From assembly GCF_038096175.1 (NCBI RefSeq), contig NZ_CP151099.1, positions 4,248,501 to 4,312,500 of the forward strand: a stretch of DNA of 64,000 bases, in the 5' to 3' direction. Below the pieces are notes generated by a model. It was given only the letters and a program-made list of their open reading frames with translations, did no database searches and was not told the origin of the DNA. Each line of letters starts with the position of its first letter. Position 1 is the stretch's first letter. The stretch comes from Nostoc sp. UHCC 0302 (lineage in GTDB: Bacteria > Cyanobacteriota > Cyanobacteriia > Cyanobacteriales > Nostocaceae). This document shows positions 1-8,344 of this stretch, piece after piece. A program made the translations under genes and the position numbers.

Positions 1-260
1 ACATTATTAATAGATATTAATAGATGCAGTATTGCAGATGAGATATTAATATATGCAGTATTTATTTAGAGTTAACTTAAGAGCCGCGAGTAGTCAATCA
101 ATCATTAACTAAATAAGTAGCAAATTCTACTGATAAATATTTAGTTTTAATTTTTGATGCAGAGAATAGAATACATAGACTTCCTGGCTCTGGCTATTTC
201 TAATTCATCTATACCTGCTTTCTGTTAATGCAGTTTAGAGGCTAGGACAAAATTAAAGTT

Positions 261-3200
261 ATGAACAAAAGTTTTGCAACCATCGACGGGAATGAAGCTG
301 TTGCCCGTGTTGCTTACAAATTAAATGAAGTGATTGCTATTTATCCCATCACCCCCTCGTCAGCGATGGGTGAATGGGCTGATGCTTGGTCAGCTGAGGG
401 TCGTCCCAATCTCTGGGGTACTGTTCCTAGCGTTGTCCAGATGCAGAGTGAAGGCGGGGCGGCGGGTGCAGTGCATGGGGCATTGCAAACAGGTTCCTTG
501 AGTACCACATTCACGGCATCTCAGGGACTATTGTTGATGATACCCAATCTCTACAAAATCGCTGGGGAATTGACTAGCGCTGTGGTTCACGTTGCTGCAC
601 GCTCCCTAGCTACCCACGCTTTATCAATTTTCGGTGACCATAGCGACGTTATGGCAGCACGCGCTACTGGCTTTGCGCTGCTGTGTTCCGCTTCGGTGCA
701 GGAAAGCCAAGACTTTGCGCTTATCGCCCATGCTGCTACTTTAGAGGCGCGAGTCTCGTTTATGCACTTCTTTGATGGTTTCCGCACATCTCATGAAGTA
801 CAGAAAGTAAAACTGCTAACAGACGGCGATTTGCGATCGCTCATTCATGATCACTTAATATTCGCCCACCGCAACAGGGCGTTGACCCCAGACCGTCCAG
901 TGTTACGGGGTACAGCCCAAAACCCTGATGTTTACTTCCAATCCCGTGAAGGTGCTAACCCTTACTACAACGATTGTCCCGAAATTGTCCAGCAGATTAT
1001 GGATAAATTTGGCGAAGTTACGGGAAGGTATTATCAAATCTATGAATATTACGGCGCGAGTGATGCCGATCGCGTCATTGTGATCATGGGTTCCGGCTGT
1101 GAAACAGTACATGAAACGGTAGATTATCTCAACGCCCGTGGAGAAAAAGTCGGTGTGCTGAAAGTCAGACTTTACCGTCCCTTTGATGTGCAAAGGTTTA
1201 TAAAAGTACTTCCAGCTAGTGTACAGGCGATCGCTGTTCTCGACCGCACCAAAGAACCAGGTAGCGCCGGGGAACCATTGTATTTAGATGTGGTAGCTGC
1301 TATCCATGAGGCGGGGGATGATCGGGGAAGTGGGAGAGTTTCCCCCACCCCTCAAGTTGTTGGTGGTCGTTATGGTCTTTCCTCCAAGGAATTTACCCCT
1401 GCGATGGTAAAGGGCATCTTCGACAACCTCACCCAAGCTAAACCGAAAAATCACTTTACTATCGGTATCAATGATGACGTCAGTCATACTTCCTTGAGCT
1501 TTGACTCTAACTTCTCCACTGAACCGGATAACGTTGTACGAGCGATGTTTTACGGGTTAGGTTCTGATGGTACAGTCGGTGCTAACAAAAACTCAATTAA
1601 GATTATTGGTGAAGAAACAGACAACTACGCCCAAGGTTATTTTGTTTATGACTCCAAGAAATCTGGCTCAATGACTGTTTCTCACTTGCGCTTTGGTCCT
1701 AAGCCAATTCGCTCCACTTATTTAATTGACAAAGCCAACTTTATTGGTTGCCATCACTGGGGATTTCTAGAACGCATTGATATATTGAAAGCTGCTGCAC
1801 TTGGGGCAACTTTGCTGCTCAACAGTCCTTATGATGCTGATACTGTCTGGGAAAATCTGCCGCAGAAAGTGCAGCAGCAAATTATTGATAAGCAACTGAA
1901 GTTATACATAATTGATGCTAACCAAGTTGCCCGTGAAAGTGGCATGGGTGGACGGATTAACACCATTATGCAAGTGTGTTTCTTTGCTTTAGCGAATGTC
2001 TTGCCGCAAGCAGAAGCGATCGCCAAAATCAAACAAGCGATTGAAAAGACTTATGGTAAGAAAGGGGCAGAAGTTGTCCGCATGAATCTGCAAGCTGTAG
2101 ACAACACACTAGACAACTTGCATAAGGTAGATATACCACAGACAATCCAAAATCCTAATTCTTGTACAGACGCGATTAATCGCGTTAGGAGTAGAGACGT
2201 GATTAATCGCGTCTCTAGCAATTGCGCTCCAGAATTTGTCCGCGATGTCTTGGGTAAAATCATGTCTTGGGAAGGCGATGATTTACCTGTAAGTAGCTTA
2301 CCAGCAGACGGAATTTTTCCCAGTGGTACTGCCAAATGGGAAAAACGCAATGTGGCACAAGAGATACCTGTGTGGGAGCCGGATGTCTGCGTTCAATGTG
2401 GTAAGTGCGTGATGGTTTGCCCTCACAGTGCTATCCGCGCCAAGGCTTATCAACCGGGTGAGTTGGTTAATGCACCAGAAAGCTTTAAGTCAATTAATGC
2501 GAAAGATAAAGACTTCGCCAATCAAAAATTTACGATTCAAGTTGCCCCAGAAGACTGTACGGGATGTACTATTTGTGTAAATATTTGCCCTGCAAAAAAT
2601 AAGTCTGAGCCATCGCTGAAAGCGATTAACATGGCGCAGCAGCTACCTTTGCGGGAACAAGAACGGAAAAACTGGGATTTCTTTTTAAGTTTGCCAAATC
2701 CTGACAGACAACAATTAAAACTTAATCAGATTCGTCAACAACAACTGCAAGAACCTTTATTTGAATTCTCTGGTGCTTGTGCGGGTTGTGGCGAAACACC
2801 TTATTTAAAATTATTAACACAACTGTTTGGCGATCGCTCTGTGATTGCCAATGCTACAGGTTGTTCGTCAATCTACGGCGGGAACCTTCCCACTACCCCT
2901 TGGACGAAAAACGCCGAAGGACGCGGCCCAGCATGGTCTAATAACTTATTTGAAGATAACGCTGAATTTGGTTTTGGCTTCCGCCTCTCTTTAGATAAAC
3001 AAGCTGAATTTGCCGCAGAATTATTGCAACAGTTGAGCGGTGAAATAGATGAAAACTTCGTCAATTCCATCCTCAAAGCTGAACAAAAATCTGAAGCTGA
3101 TATTTGGGAACAACGGGAAAGAGTAGCACTGTTAAAACAAAAGTTAGAAAACGCAATTTATAGTACCTCTAGCGATGAACTAAAATCCAAAATTCAAAAT

Positions 3201-3878
3201 CTTCAATCGATTGCTGACTACTTGGTAAGGAAAAGTGTCTGGATTGTTGGCGGTGATGGTTGGGCTTATGACATTGACTTTGGCGGTATCGACCATGTAA
3301 TTGCCAGTGGTCGGAATGTCAATATCTTGGTGATGGATACCGAAGTGTATTCAAATACTGGTGGTCAATCTTCCAAAGCTACACCAAGGGCAGCGGTTGC
3401 TAAGTATGCCGCTAGTGGGAAGCCTGCGCCTAAAAAAGACTTAGGTTTAATTGCTATGACCTATGGAAATGTCTACGTAGCGAGTGTAGCCTTGGGTGCT
3501 AGAGATGAACATACTTTGAAAGCTTTTCTAGAGGCAGAAGCTTATGATGGGCCATCACTGATTATTGCTTACAGCCATTGCATTGCTCACGGCATTAATA
3601 TGACCACAGCGATGAATCATCAGAAAACATTGGTAGAATCAGGTCGATGGTTATTATATCGTTATCATCCTGACTTAGAAAAACAGGGTAAGAATCCTTT
3701 GCAATTGGATATGCGATCGCCTACACAGCCTGTAGAAAACTCAATGTACCAAGAAAATCGCTTCAAAATGCTGACCAAAAGTAAACCTGAGCTTGCCAAG
3801 CATTTGCTAGAACAGGCGCAATCTGAAGTTGATGCGCGTTGGCAGATGTATCAATATCTAGCAGAGCGGAAAATATAA
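261..3878 (+). CDS. nifJ: Pyruvate:ferredoxin/flavodoxin oxidoreductase
   Basis: Oxidises pyruvate with CoA to acetyl-CoA and CO2 and passes electrons to ferredoxin or flavodoxin; in heterocystous cyanobacteria it can feed nitrogenase or fermentation. The 1205 residues match the usual single-chain enzyme. Visible in order: the pyruvate domain with YPITPSS near residue 29; two 4Fe-4S motifs (Cys710/713/716/720 and Cys766/769/772/776); a third cluster signature beginning CAGCGETPY; and the thiamine diphosphate domain with GDGWAYDIDFGG and NTGGQ. Residues about 634-653 carry an extra stretch encoded by an in-frame palindromic repeat (separate entry), between the pyruvate/CoA part and the ferredoxin domain, so probably in a loop. 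The 260 bases upstream are AT-rich with imperfect direct repeats; no promoter could be assigned. It stands alone; the downstream genes are on the other strand. Identity is near certain; whether it is nitrogen-regulated cannot be told from here. Confidence 0.97.
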   Translation: MNKSFATIDGNEAVARVAYKLNEVIAIYPITPSSAMGEWADAWSAEGRPNLWGTVPSVVQMQSEGGAAGAVHGALQTGSLSTTFTASQGLLLMIPNLYKIAGELTSAVVHVAARSLATHALSIFGDHSDVMAARATGFALLCSASVQESQDFALIAHAATLEARVSFMHFFDGFRTSHEVQKVKLLTDGDLRSLIHDHLIFAHRNRALTPDRPVLRGTAQNPDVYFQSREGANPYYNDCPEIVQQIMDKFGEVTGRYYQIYEYYGASDADRVIVIMGSGCETVHETVDYLNARGEKVGVLKVRLYRPFDVQRFIKVLPASVQAIAVLDRTKEPGSAGEPLYLDVVAAIHEAGDDRGSGRVSPTPQVVGGRYGLSSKEFTPAMVKGIFDNLTQAKPKNHFTIGINDDVSHTSLSFDSNFSTEPDNVVRAMFYGLGSDGTVGANKNSIKIIGEETDNYAQGYFVYDSKKSGSMTVSHLRFGPKPIRSTYLIDKANFIGCHHWGFLERIDILKAAALGATLLLNSPYDADTVWENLPQKVQQQIIDKQLKLYIIDANQVARESGMGGRINTIMQVCFFALANVLPQAEAIAKIKQAIEKTYGKKGAEVVRMNLQAVDNTLDNLHKVDIPQTIQNPNSCTDAINRVRSRDVINRVSSNCAPEFVRDVLGKIMSWEGDDLPVSSLPADGIFPSGTAKWEKRNVAQEIPVWEPDVCVQCGKCVMVCPHSAIRAKAYQPGELVNAPESFKSINAKDKDFANQKFTIQVAPEDCTGCTICVNICPAKNKSEPSLKAINMAQQLPLREQERKNWDFFLSLPNPDRQQLKLNQIRQQQLQEPLFEFSGACAGCGETPYLKLLTQLFGDRSVIANATGCSSIYGGNLPTTPWTKNAEGRGPAWSNNLFEDNAEFGFGFRLSLDKQAEFAAELLQQLSGEIDENFVNSILKAEQKSEADIWEQRERVALLKQKLENAIYSTSSDELKSKIQNLQSIADYLVRKSVWIVGGDGWAYDIDFGGIDHVIASGRNVNILVMDTEVYSNTGGQSSKATPRAAVAKYAASGKPAPKKDLGLIAMTYGNVYVASVALGARDEHTLKAFLEAEAYDGPSLIIAYSHCIAHGINMTTAMNHQKTLVESGRWLLYRYHPDLEKQGKNPLQLDMRSPTQPVENSMYQENRFKMLTKSKPELAKHLLEQAQSEVDARWQMYQYLAERKI
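2162..2217. repeat. Two palindromic repeat copies inside nifJ
   Basis: Two adjacent copies of a palindrome with core CGCGATTAATCGCG and flanks like GTAGAGA...TCTCTAC lie in frame in nifJ. Each copy is read as (D)xINRV, giving the peptide pattern DAINRV...DVINRV at residues 637-651. The same family lies just downstream of nifJ and at six other places in the window. Confidence 0.9.
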
Positions 3879-3890
3879 TTCGTAATTCCT

Positions 3891-3945
3891 ATAGAGACGC
3901 GATTAATCGCGTCTCTACAATGGTCTAATCGCGTCTCTACAATGG
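3891..3945. repeat. Palindromic repeat downstream of nifJ
   Basis: A perfect 26-bp palindrome (3892-3917, TAGAGACGCG...CGCGTCTCTA) is followed by a second half-copy ending in CTCTACAATGG. It sits in the 78-bp gap between the convergent nifJ and the 375-residue gene. It could fold as a hairpin, but no T-run follows, so a terminator role is only possible. Confidence 0.85.
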
Positions 3946-3956
3946 TATATCTGTCA

Positions 3957-5084
3957 CTAGCGTGATGAGCGAAATACTACCCGACCGGGGGATTCTTCCT
4001 GATTAATTCGCGCATAAACTCGAAGACAAGTCAACACTTCCCCAGGAATTCCTCCACAATCTAGTTGCAGGTCATCTTTAGATAAAGCACAGATATCAGC
4101 ATAAAGTCCTGATAGTTGCCGAATTCGCACATCATTACCTGCATTAATGGCTCTGTCGGCAACTTTTTTGAGAATGCGGCGCGATTCTTGTTGCAGTTTA
4201 CCCCACCAAGAATAGCGTTCAACTGGTGGGACGAATACTAAAGAGTGTATTGCTTCATCCATGTCAATCCAGGTACGCAGGCTCAACAAGGGATCGGCAT
4301 TTTCTTCAGCTTTTTGTGTGCGGTGAAAGCGATCGCTTAAAGCGTCAAGATATTGATTACGCTGTTCTGGCTTGGAGTGTAAAGAGATGATATCAAAGCC
4401 AAAAATGCTCTTTAAAGCATGATGTAAATCCGGCTCTATCTCAATAAAATTTATACAAACTAACAGTAATCCAGCTAGTAAATACAAATTACCCGACTCA
4501 TTACCTTGTGTAATTTCAGAATTTAATAGTGCTTTTTGAGATAAGCATAATCCCTGAGTAATAACAGTACCTTTAAGTCCAGGGTAAATAATTTCATCTC
4601 GGCAAAAGGGAAGTTGATACAGATTAGAATTATCCTCGATTGCACCAGCTTCCTGAGCAACATCCAAAGCACGCTGTTGCCAAGATGTTGCTAAATCCTC
4701 TGGAACTCTTAGCAGCTTGCGTTGAATTTCGTTCCACAAATCTGAGTCTGTCTGACTTTGCAGTGGAGAATTTCCTAAATAGTATCTGAGTTCCGGGTCA
4801 GAATCGAAAGCTTTTTGGAGGTGAATTAGTTTTAACTCATCTGGGGGCGATATGATTGCAGTAGCATCTTCCCAACCAGAATCTTGCTGTAGAGGTACAG
4901 GTTGCAACAAGTTATGAAGTTCTTGCAGCACCTCATCGCATACTTTGGCTCCTGGATCTTGTGGTAATTCTGTCCTAGCTTGATTTAAAGCAGATTCTAA
5001 TCCATGCAGGCTAAACCGCAGTAAATGAGCTAATTCTGAGTTTTCTATTTCTAATAACTGACGTAGACGCTGCATGAATATCAC
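3957..5084 (-). CDS. Unknown protein, third gene of GTPase/Hsp70-like set
   Basis: I do not recognise this 375-residue family. No signal peptide, membrane segment or catalytic motif is evident. The sequence looks soluble and mostly helical, with a charged N-terminal third (leucine- and glutamate-rich around residues 10-80), a hydrophobic stretch near residues 205-215 that is too short and mixed for a sure membrane segment, and a basic C-terminal part. It is the last of three co-directional genes: dynamin-like GTPase, Hsp70-like ATPase, then this one, with 188 bp before it holding a repeat pair. The position suggests a partner or regulator of the two NTPases; that is inference from order only. 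The start has no strong Shine-Dalgarno sequence. It could belong to a separate transcript, because the upstream gap contains an inverted repeat. Confidence 0.7.
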   Translation of the reverse strand: MIFMQRLRQLLEIENSELAHLLRFSLHGLESALNQARTELPQDPGAKVCDEVLQELHNLLQPVPLQQDSGWEDATAIISPPDELKLIHLQKAFDSDPELRYYLGNSPLQSQTDSDLWNEIQRKLLRVPEDLATSWQQRALDVAQEAGAIEDNSNLYQLPFCRDEIIYPGLKGTVITQGLCLSQKALLNSEITQGNESGNLYLLAGLLLVCINFIEIEPDLHHALKSIFGFDIISLHSKPEQRNQYLDALSDRFHRTQKAEENADPLLSLRTWIDMDEAIHSLVFVPPVERYSWWGKLQQESRRILKKVADRAINAGNDVRIRQLSGLYADICALSKDDLQLDCGGIPGEVLTCLRVYARINQEESPGRVVFRSSR

Positions 5085-5098
5085 CTTTTCTTTTTATC

Positions 5099-5234
5099 TC
5101 ACGCAGAGGCGCAGAGAGAAAGAGTTTTCGACCACATTTTGGTAATGATTTGTAATTCAAATTTAGTACCGCCTTCTATCTCAAACCAAGGCGCTAATCA
5201 AACCTCTGCGTCTCTGCGTCTCTGCGTGAGGCAA
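5099..5234. repeat. Inverted repeat pair of the ACGCAGAGGCGCAGAG family
   Basis: The gap between the Hsp70-like gene and the 375-residue gene starts with CTCACGCAGAGGCGCAGAG (from 5099) and ends with the reverse-complement type CTCTGCGTCTCTGCGTGAG (to about 5230). The two arms can pair across about 90 bp. Related single copies occur near 11205-11232 and 43827-43897. This is an interspersed repeat of the genome rather than a gene-specific operator. Confidence 0.8.
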
Positions 5235-5272
5235 GTATTAATAGACTCAAAAATCTATTTCCCATGCCCCAT

Positions 5273-8266
5273 TTAATGTATACCGCTAAAAGGATCACGT
5301 TCTTTATCAACTTCATTGGGTTGTAACTCCAATTCGGCGTAAAAAACGCATCCCTCCAACTTCAGACATTCTTGATTTGTCGATGTCCAGTAAGGTACTG
5401 CACCAGCGTGCATCCGCAGAATCCCTTGATTGTCTATAGAAACACGATATTGGCAAGGGTAATCTGTAGTCACATCTGGTTTGCTAAGTGCGCCAATTCG
5501 TAACCATTTTTTGCTCTTGGTTTCTGTATCTGTTTGACATACATAAAAAGTATGTTGACCAGTTTGCGGAAAGGGAGGCAAGGGATTACTAATTAATCCT
5601 GTTCCCGGTTCGGTTACACCATCGCGCAAATAGTGAAATTGTTGCAGGTATGTACTATCAACATGGTCTGCTTCAAATACTAGATGATAAGCATCTGGTT
5701 GATCAACAGTTGCAGACTCAATTACATTGACGGCAATATCACCATCATTCAGGTTTTTGTTAAAGCGTTCAATCGCGATATTCCATTTCAACTTATCATC
5801 AACAAACAAACTTGATGTTTCTTCTATCTCAGAAGCTGCTGATATTGCTGCTCCTACATCAATGCCAGGAATGTCAATCAAATAATGGGGATTTCCTTGA
5901 CAAAGGATTACGCTAAATTGGAGCGTTTGATCAATCTCAAATTGAACTTTGACTTTTCTGAGAAACTCTGATTCTTCCATCCCCAGTTTCTCCATCAGGT
6001 TTTTACCGTCAAAGCTACCCCAAAGCCTTAAATCTCCATCTTCGTAGTCTTGTCGATAAATAATATTGGTCAGTTGTATCCCTTGCCATTTTGTCCGCAC
6101 CTTTGCCACTGGTTCCCAGGGTACAAGTTGATGAAGTTCTTGCCCAGCCTTGAATATAGTCAATAAGTCGTTGCTTTGGGTTTTGCGTTTGAAGTTGCAG
6201 GGTAAATAATAAAATAGGTTTTTGACATCAATTTCTAGTTGGTTGGCTCCCTTACGTAGCAATCCTTTGGATTCTTCTGGGTCGAATCTCAGTCTTCGCA
6301 GTTTCTCTGCGTAGCAAGCACCAGCAGATGTAGCTAGTTTGGTAAATTCCAGTACAAAGGTAATCCGCTCTGGATTCCAAACAAAATAGGGAGAGTTGCT
6401 AAATTCCTGATAAATATGGCGCTGCACTAAGTCAAGATTGCAAGTTTTGCCAGACAAAATTAACCAATCAACTTTCTGTGTGATCCCAGAGTTTTTGTTG
6501 GTATCATCGGGGCGTAAACGGCTCTCCATCAGCCCTTTAGCAATACCGATCGCTTCTTTAATTGCAGAAGCGGCGGCTCGTTCAAATTGCTGGCTGTCTA
6601 AGATGACGCAGATGCTATCTGGATCTTTTACCTGATATTTCACAGCGCTTTGAGTCAGCAGTTCGGAAATTTGTTGCTCAGATAACGTGAAGGTTAATAG
6701 AGAATTATCTCCGGTTGGCTTTTGCCCAAGTTTAAGTTTGGCTGCTTCTGCATGATCCCAAAGAGTATAAAAGGTTTGCAGGCGTTGCGGTGCTTGTTGC
6801 CAACGGGTAGGTAATACTTTTTCGGCAGTATCCAAGGCGTCTTTGTAAGCGACATCGCCTTCTGGATTCTCTCTATCCAGCGATTTTAATAGACTACCGC
6901 GTTTAAATCTGCCTTGTTCCAGAAAGCGATCGCTTAACTCTGAATTAATTAAATCTTCTAGCTTTTCGCTTTCAATATGGCCTGTTGTCACTGCTGCTAA
7001 TAAAAAGTCAGCGATCGCTACTTTTAATAATCTAAAAATTCGCAGTGTAATTAACTCACCACCTAATTGTAAATGACCAGATGAACCTAACAGTTTGGGC
7101 GTGAGTTTATAATATCTTCCGCCTAAACCTCGGTCTTCATACTCGGCAAAGGCTGGAGTTTTGTCTTCTAAAGTTAGTTCAATTAAAGCTAAGTCTGTTG
7201 TTCCTCCGCCGATATCCAAAACCAGAACGTTTTGTGACCATTTGTTCTTTTCTTGACGACAACGTGTTTTAAATGACTCAATACCAATGTTGAGATTACC
7301 GCCAAATTCACGCCACAAGAAGAATATTGCGACAGAAACGGCTTCATCATAAGCAGTTTGCACGTCATCAATGCCCAGATGCTCAATTAGTTCTTTGATT
7401 TCCTTGCGTACCACTGGCGGCGCAACAGTGGGATAAGTGACAACTGCTGTTAAAAAATCTCCCTCAGAAAACCTGCGGCGGGCGCGTTGGCGGTAATCTT
7501 CGGTTAAATTTATGAGATGTCCCCAAGCTGCTTGGATTAAATCATTAACAGTAATTGTTTCTTCTTCACCATTTAAAATAACTCCAAAAGACCGCTCCTG
7601 ACCAAAATAACGTTTGGGCGAGTGGTGAAACCTGCTGATAATTTCTTTTATAGAGCTGCTTGTGCCTTGAGCGATCGCTTTTTTTCTATTGTCTCTAGCT
7701 TCTCTACCCATCCGCAGATTTAAAGAAGTTAACTGAGAAATTTCCAACTCACTAGGAATTTCTGTATCGCGACGGTCGATATCTAGCACTACCGGAATCA
7801 AATTCTGCGACTCTAGGGTAGGGACACGGAACACCTCATGATATATCTGATAAAGTTTTTTGCTAACAGCACGGCGAAACTTTTCGCTATTACCCAAACA
7901 CAGTTCGATTTGGCGAACCGCTTCTAAAAATCGCTCTTTGTTATCAGTTTCAAAAACTTCGCTTAATTGGCTGGGTTCTATCTCCAGATTTTTGCTAATA
8001 TCAGCAATAAACTTTTCCCATTCACCAGCGCTAGCATCTGGTAAAGCTTCCCATGCTGGAGAACTCAGCCATTGTACCAAGCGATCGCGCAAACGTATTT
8101 CCTGTTCTTTTGGTAAAATTTCTGCGATCGGTACTTCAATCGGATCGAAAAGTGTAACTGTAGAATTGGACGTGCCAAAATCTAGGGCGAACCATCCCGG
8201 AAATCTTTTTTGTTGTTTCTCGCTTACTTGTTGAGCGCTATTTTTGTTCAGTTGAAAAGGATTCAT
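5273..8266 (-). CDS. Hsp70/actin-fold ATPase-like protein, 997 residues
   Basis: A large protein with the nucleotide-binding signature of the Hsp70/actin superfamily. Phosphate-1 motif FALDFGTSNSTVTLF is at residues 26-40; VVTYPTVAPPVVRKEI with following helix and DEAVSVAIFF at about 275-316 resembles the Hsp70 region before phosphate-2; phosphate-2 motif LVLDIGGGTTDLALI is at 348-362; an adenosine-type loop LILSGKT is at about 602-608. The rest, residues about 660-997, matches no substrate-binding domain known to me. At 997 residues it is far longer than DnaK (about 640). It lies 78 bp downstream of a dynamin-like GTPase on the same strand. Pairing of such an ATPase with a large GTPase recalls the SrfB/SrfC proteins of proteobacteria; I infer this from architecture and cannot verify homology. 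Cytosolic role unknown. Confidence 0.88.
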   Translation of the reverse strand: MNPFQLNKNSAQQVSEKQQKRFPGWFALDFGTSNSTVTLFDPIEVPIAEILPKEQEIRLRDRLVQWLSSPAWEALPDASAGEWEKFIADISKNLEIEPSQLSEVFETDNKERFLEAVRQIELCLGNSEKFRRAVSKKLYQIYHEVFRVPTLESQNLIPVVLDIDRRDTEIPSELEISQLTSLNLRMGREARDNRKKAIAQGTSSSIKEIISRFHHSPKRYFGQERSFGVILNGEEETITVNDLIQAAWGHLINLTEDYRQRARRRFSEGDFLTAVVTYPTVAPPVVRKEIKELIEHLGIDDVQTAYDEAVSVAIFFLWREFGGNLNIGIESFKTRCRQEKNKWSQNVLVLDIGGGTTDLALIELTLEDKTPAFAEYEDRGLGGRYYKLTPKLLGSSGHLQLGGELITLRIFRLLKVAIADFLLAAVTTGHIESEKLEDLINSELSDRFLEQGRFKRGSLLKSLDRENPEGDVAYKDALDTAEKVLPTRWQQAPQRLQTFYTLWDHAEAAKLKLGQKPTGDNSLLTFTLSEQQISELLTQSAVKYQVKDPDSICVILDSQQFERAAASAIKEAIGIAKGLMESRLRPDDTNKNSGITQKVDWLILSGKTCNLDLVQRHIYQEFSNSPYFVWNPERITFVLEFTKLATSAGACYAEKLRRLRFDPEESKGLLRKGANQLEIDVKNLFYYLPCNFKRKTQSNDLLTIFKAGQELHQLVPWEPVAKVRTKWQGIQLTNIIYRQDYEDGDLRLWGSFDGKNLMEKLGMEESEFLRKVKVQFEIDQTLQFSVILCQGNPHYLIDIPGIDVGAAISAASEIEETSSLFVDDKLKWNIAIERFNKNLNDGDIAVNVIESATVDQPDAYHLVFEADHVDSTYLQQFHYLRDGVTEPGTGLISNPLPPFPQTGQHTFYVCQTDTETKSKKWLRIGALSKPDVTTDYPCQYRVSIDNQGILRMHAGAVPYWTSTNQECLKLEGCVFYAELELQPNEVDKERDPFSGIH

Positions 8267-8344
8267 TACGGTATTCGTGTGTTGGGCATTAGATATATGA
8301 CTTTTTAAAGTTCAAAGGCTCGTCGCTCGCAGTCCCTCACTCTG

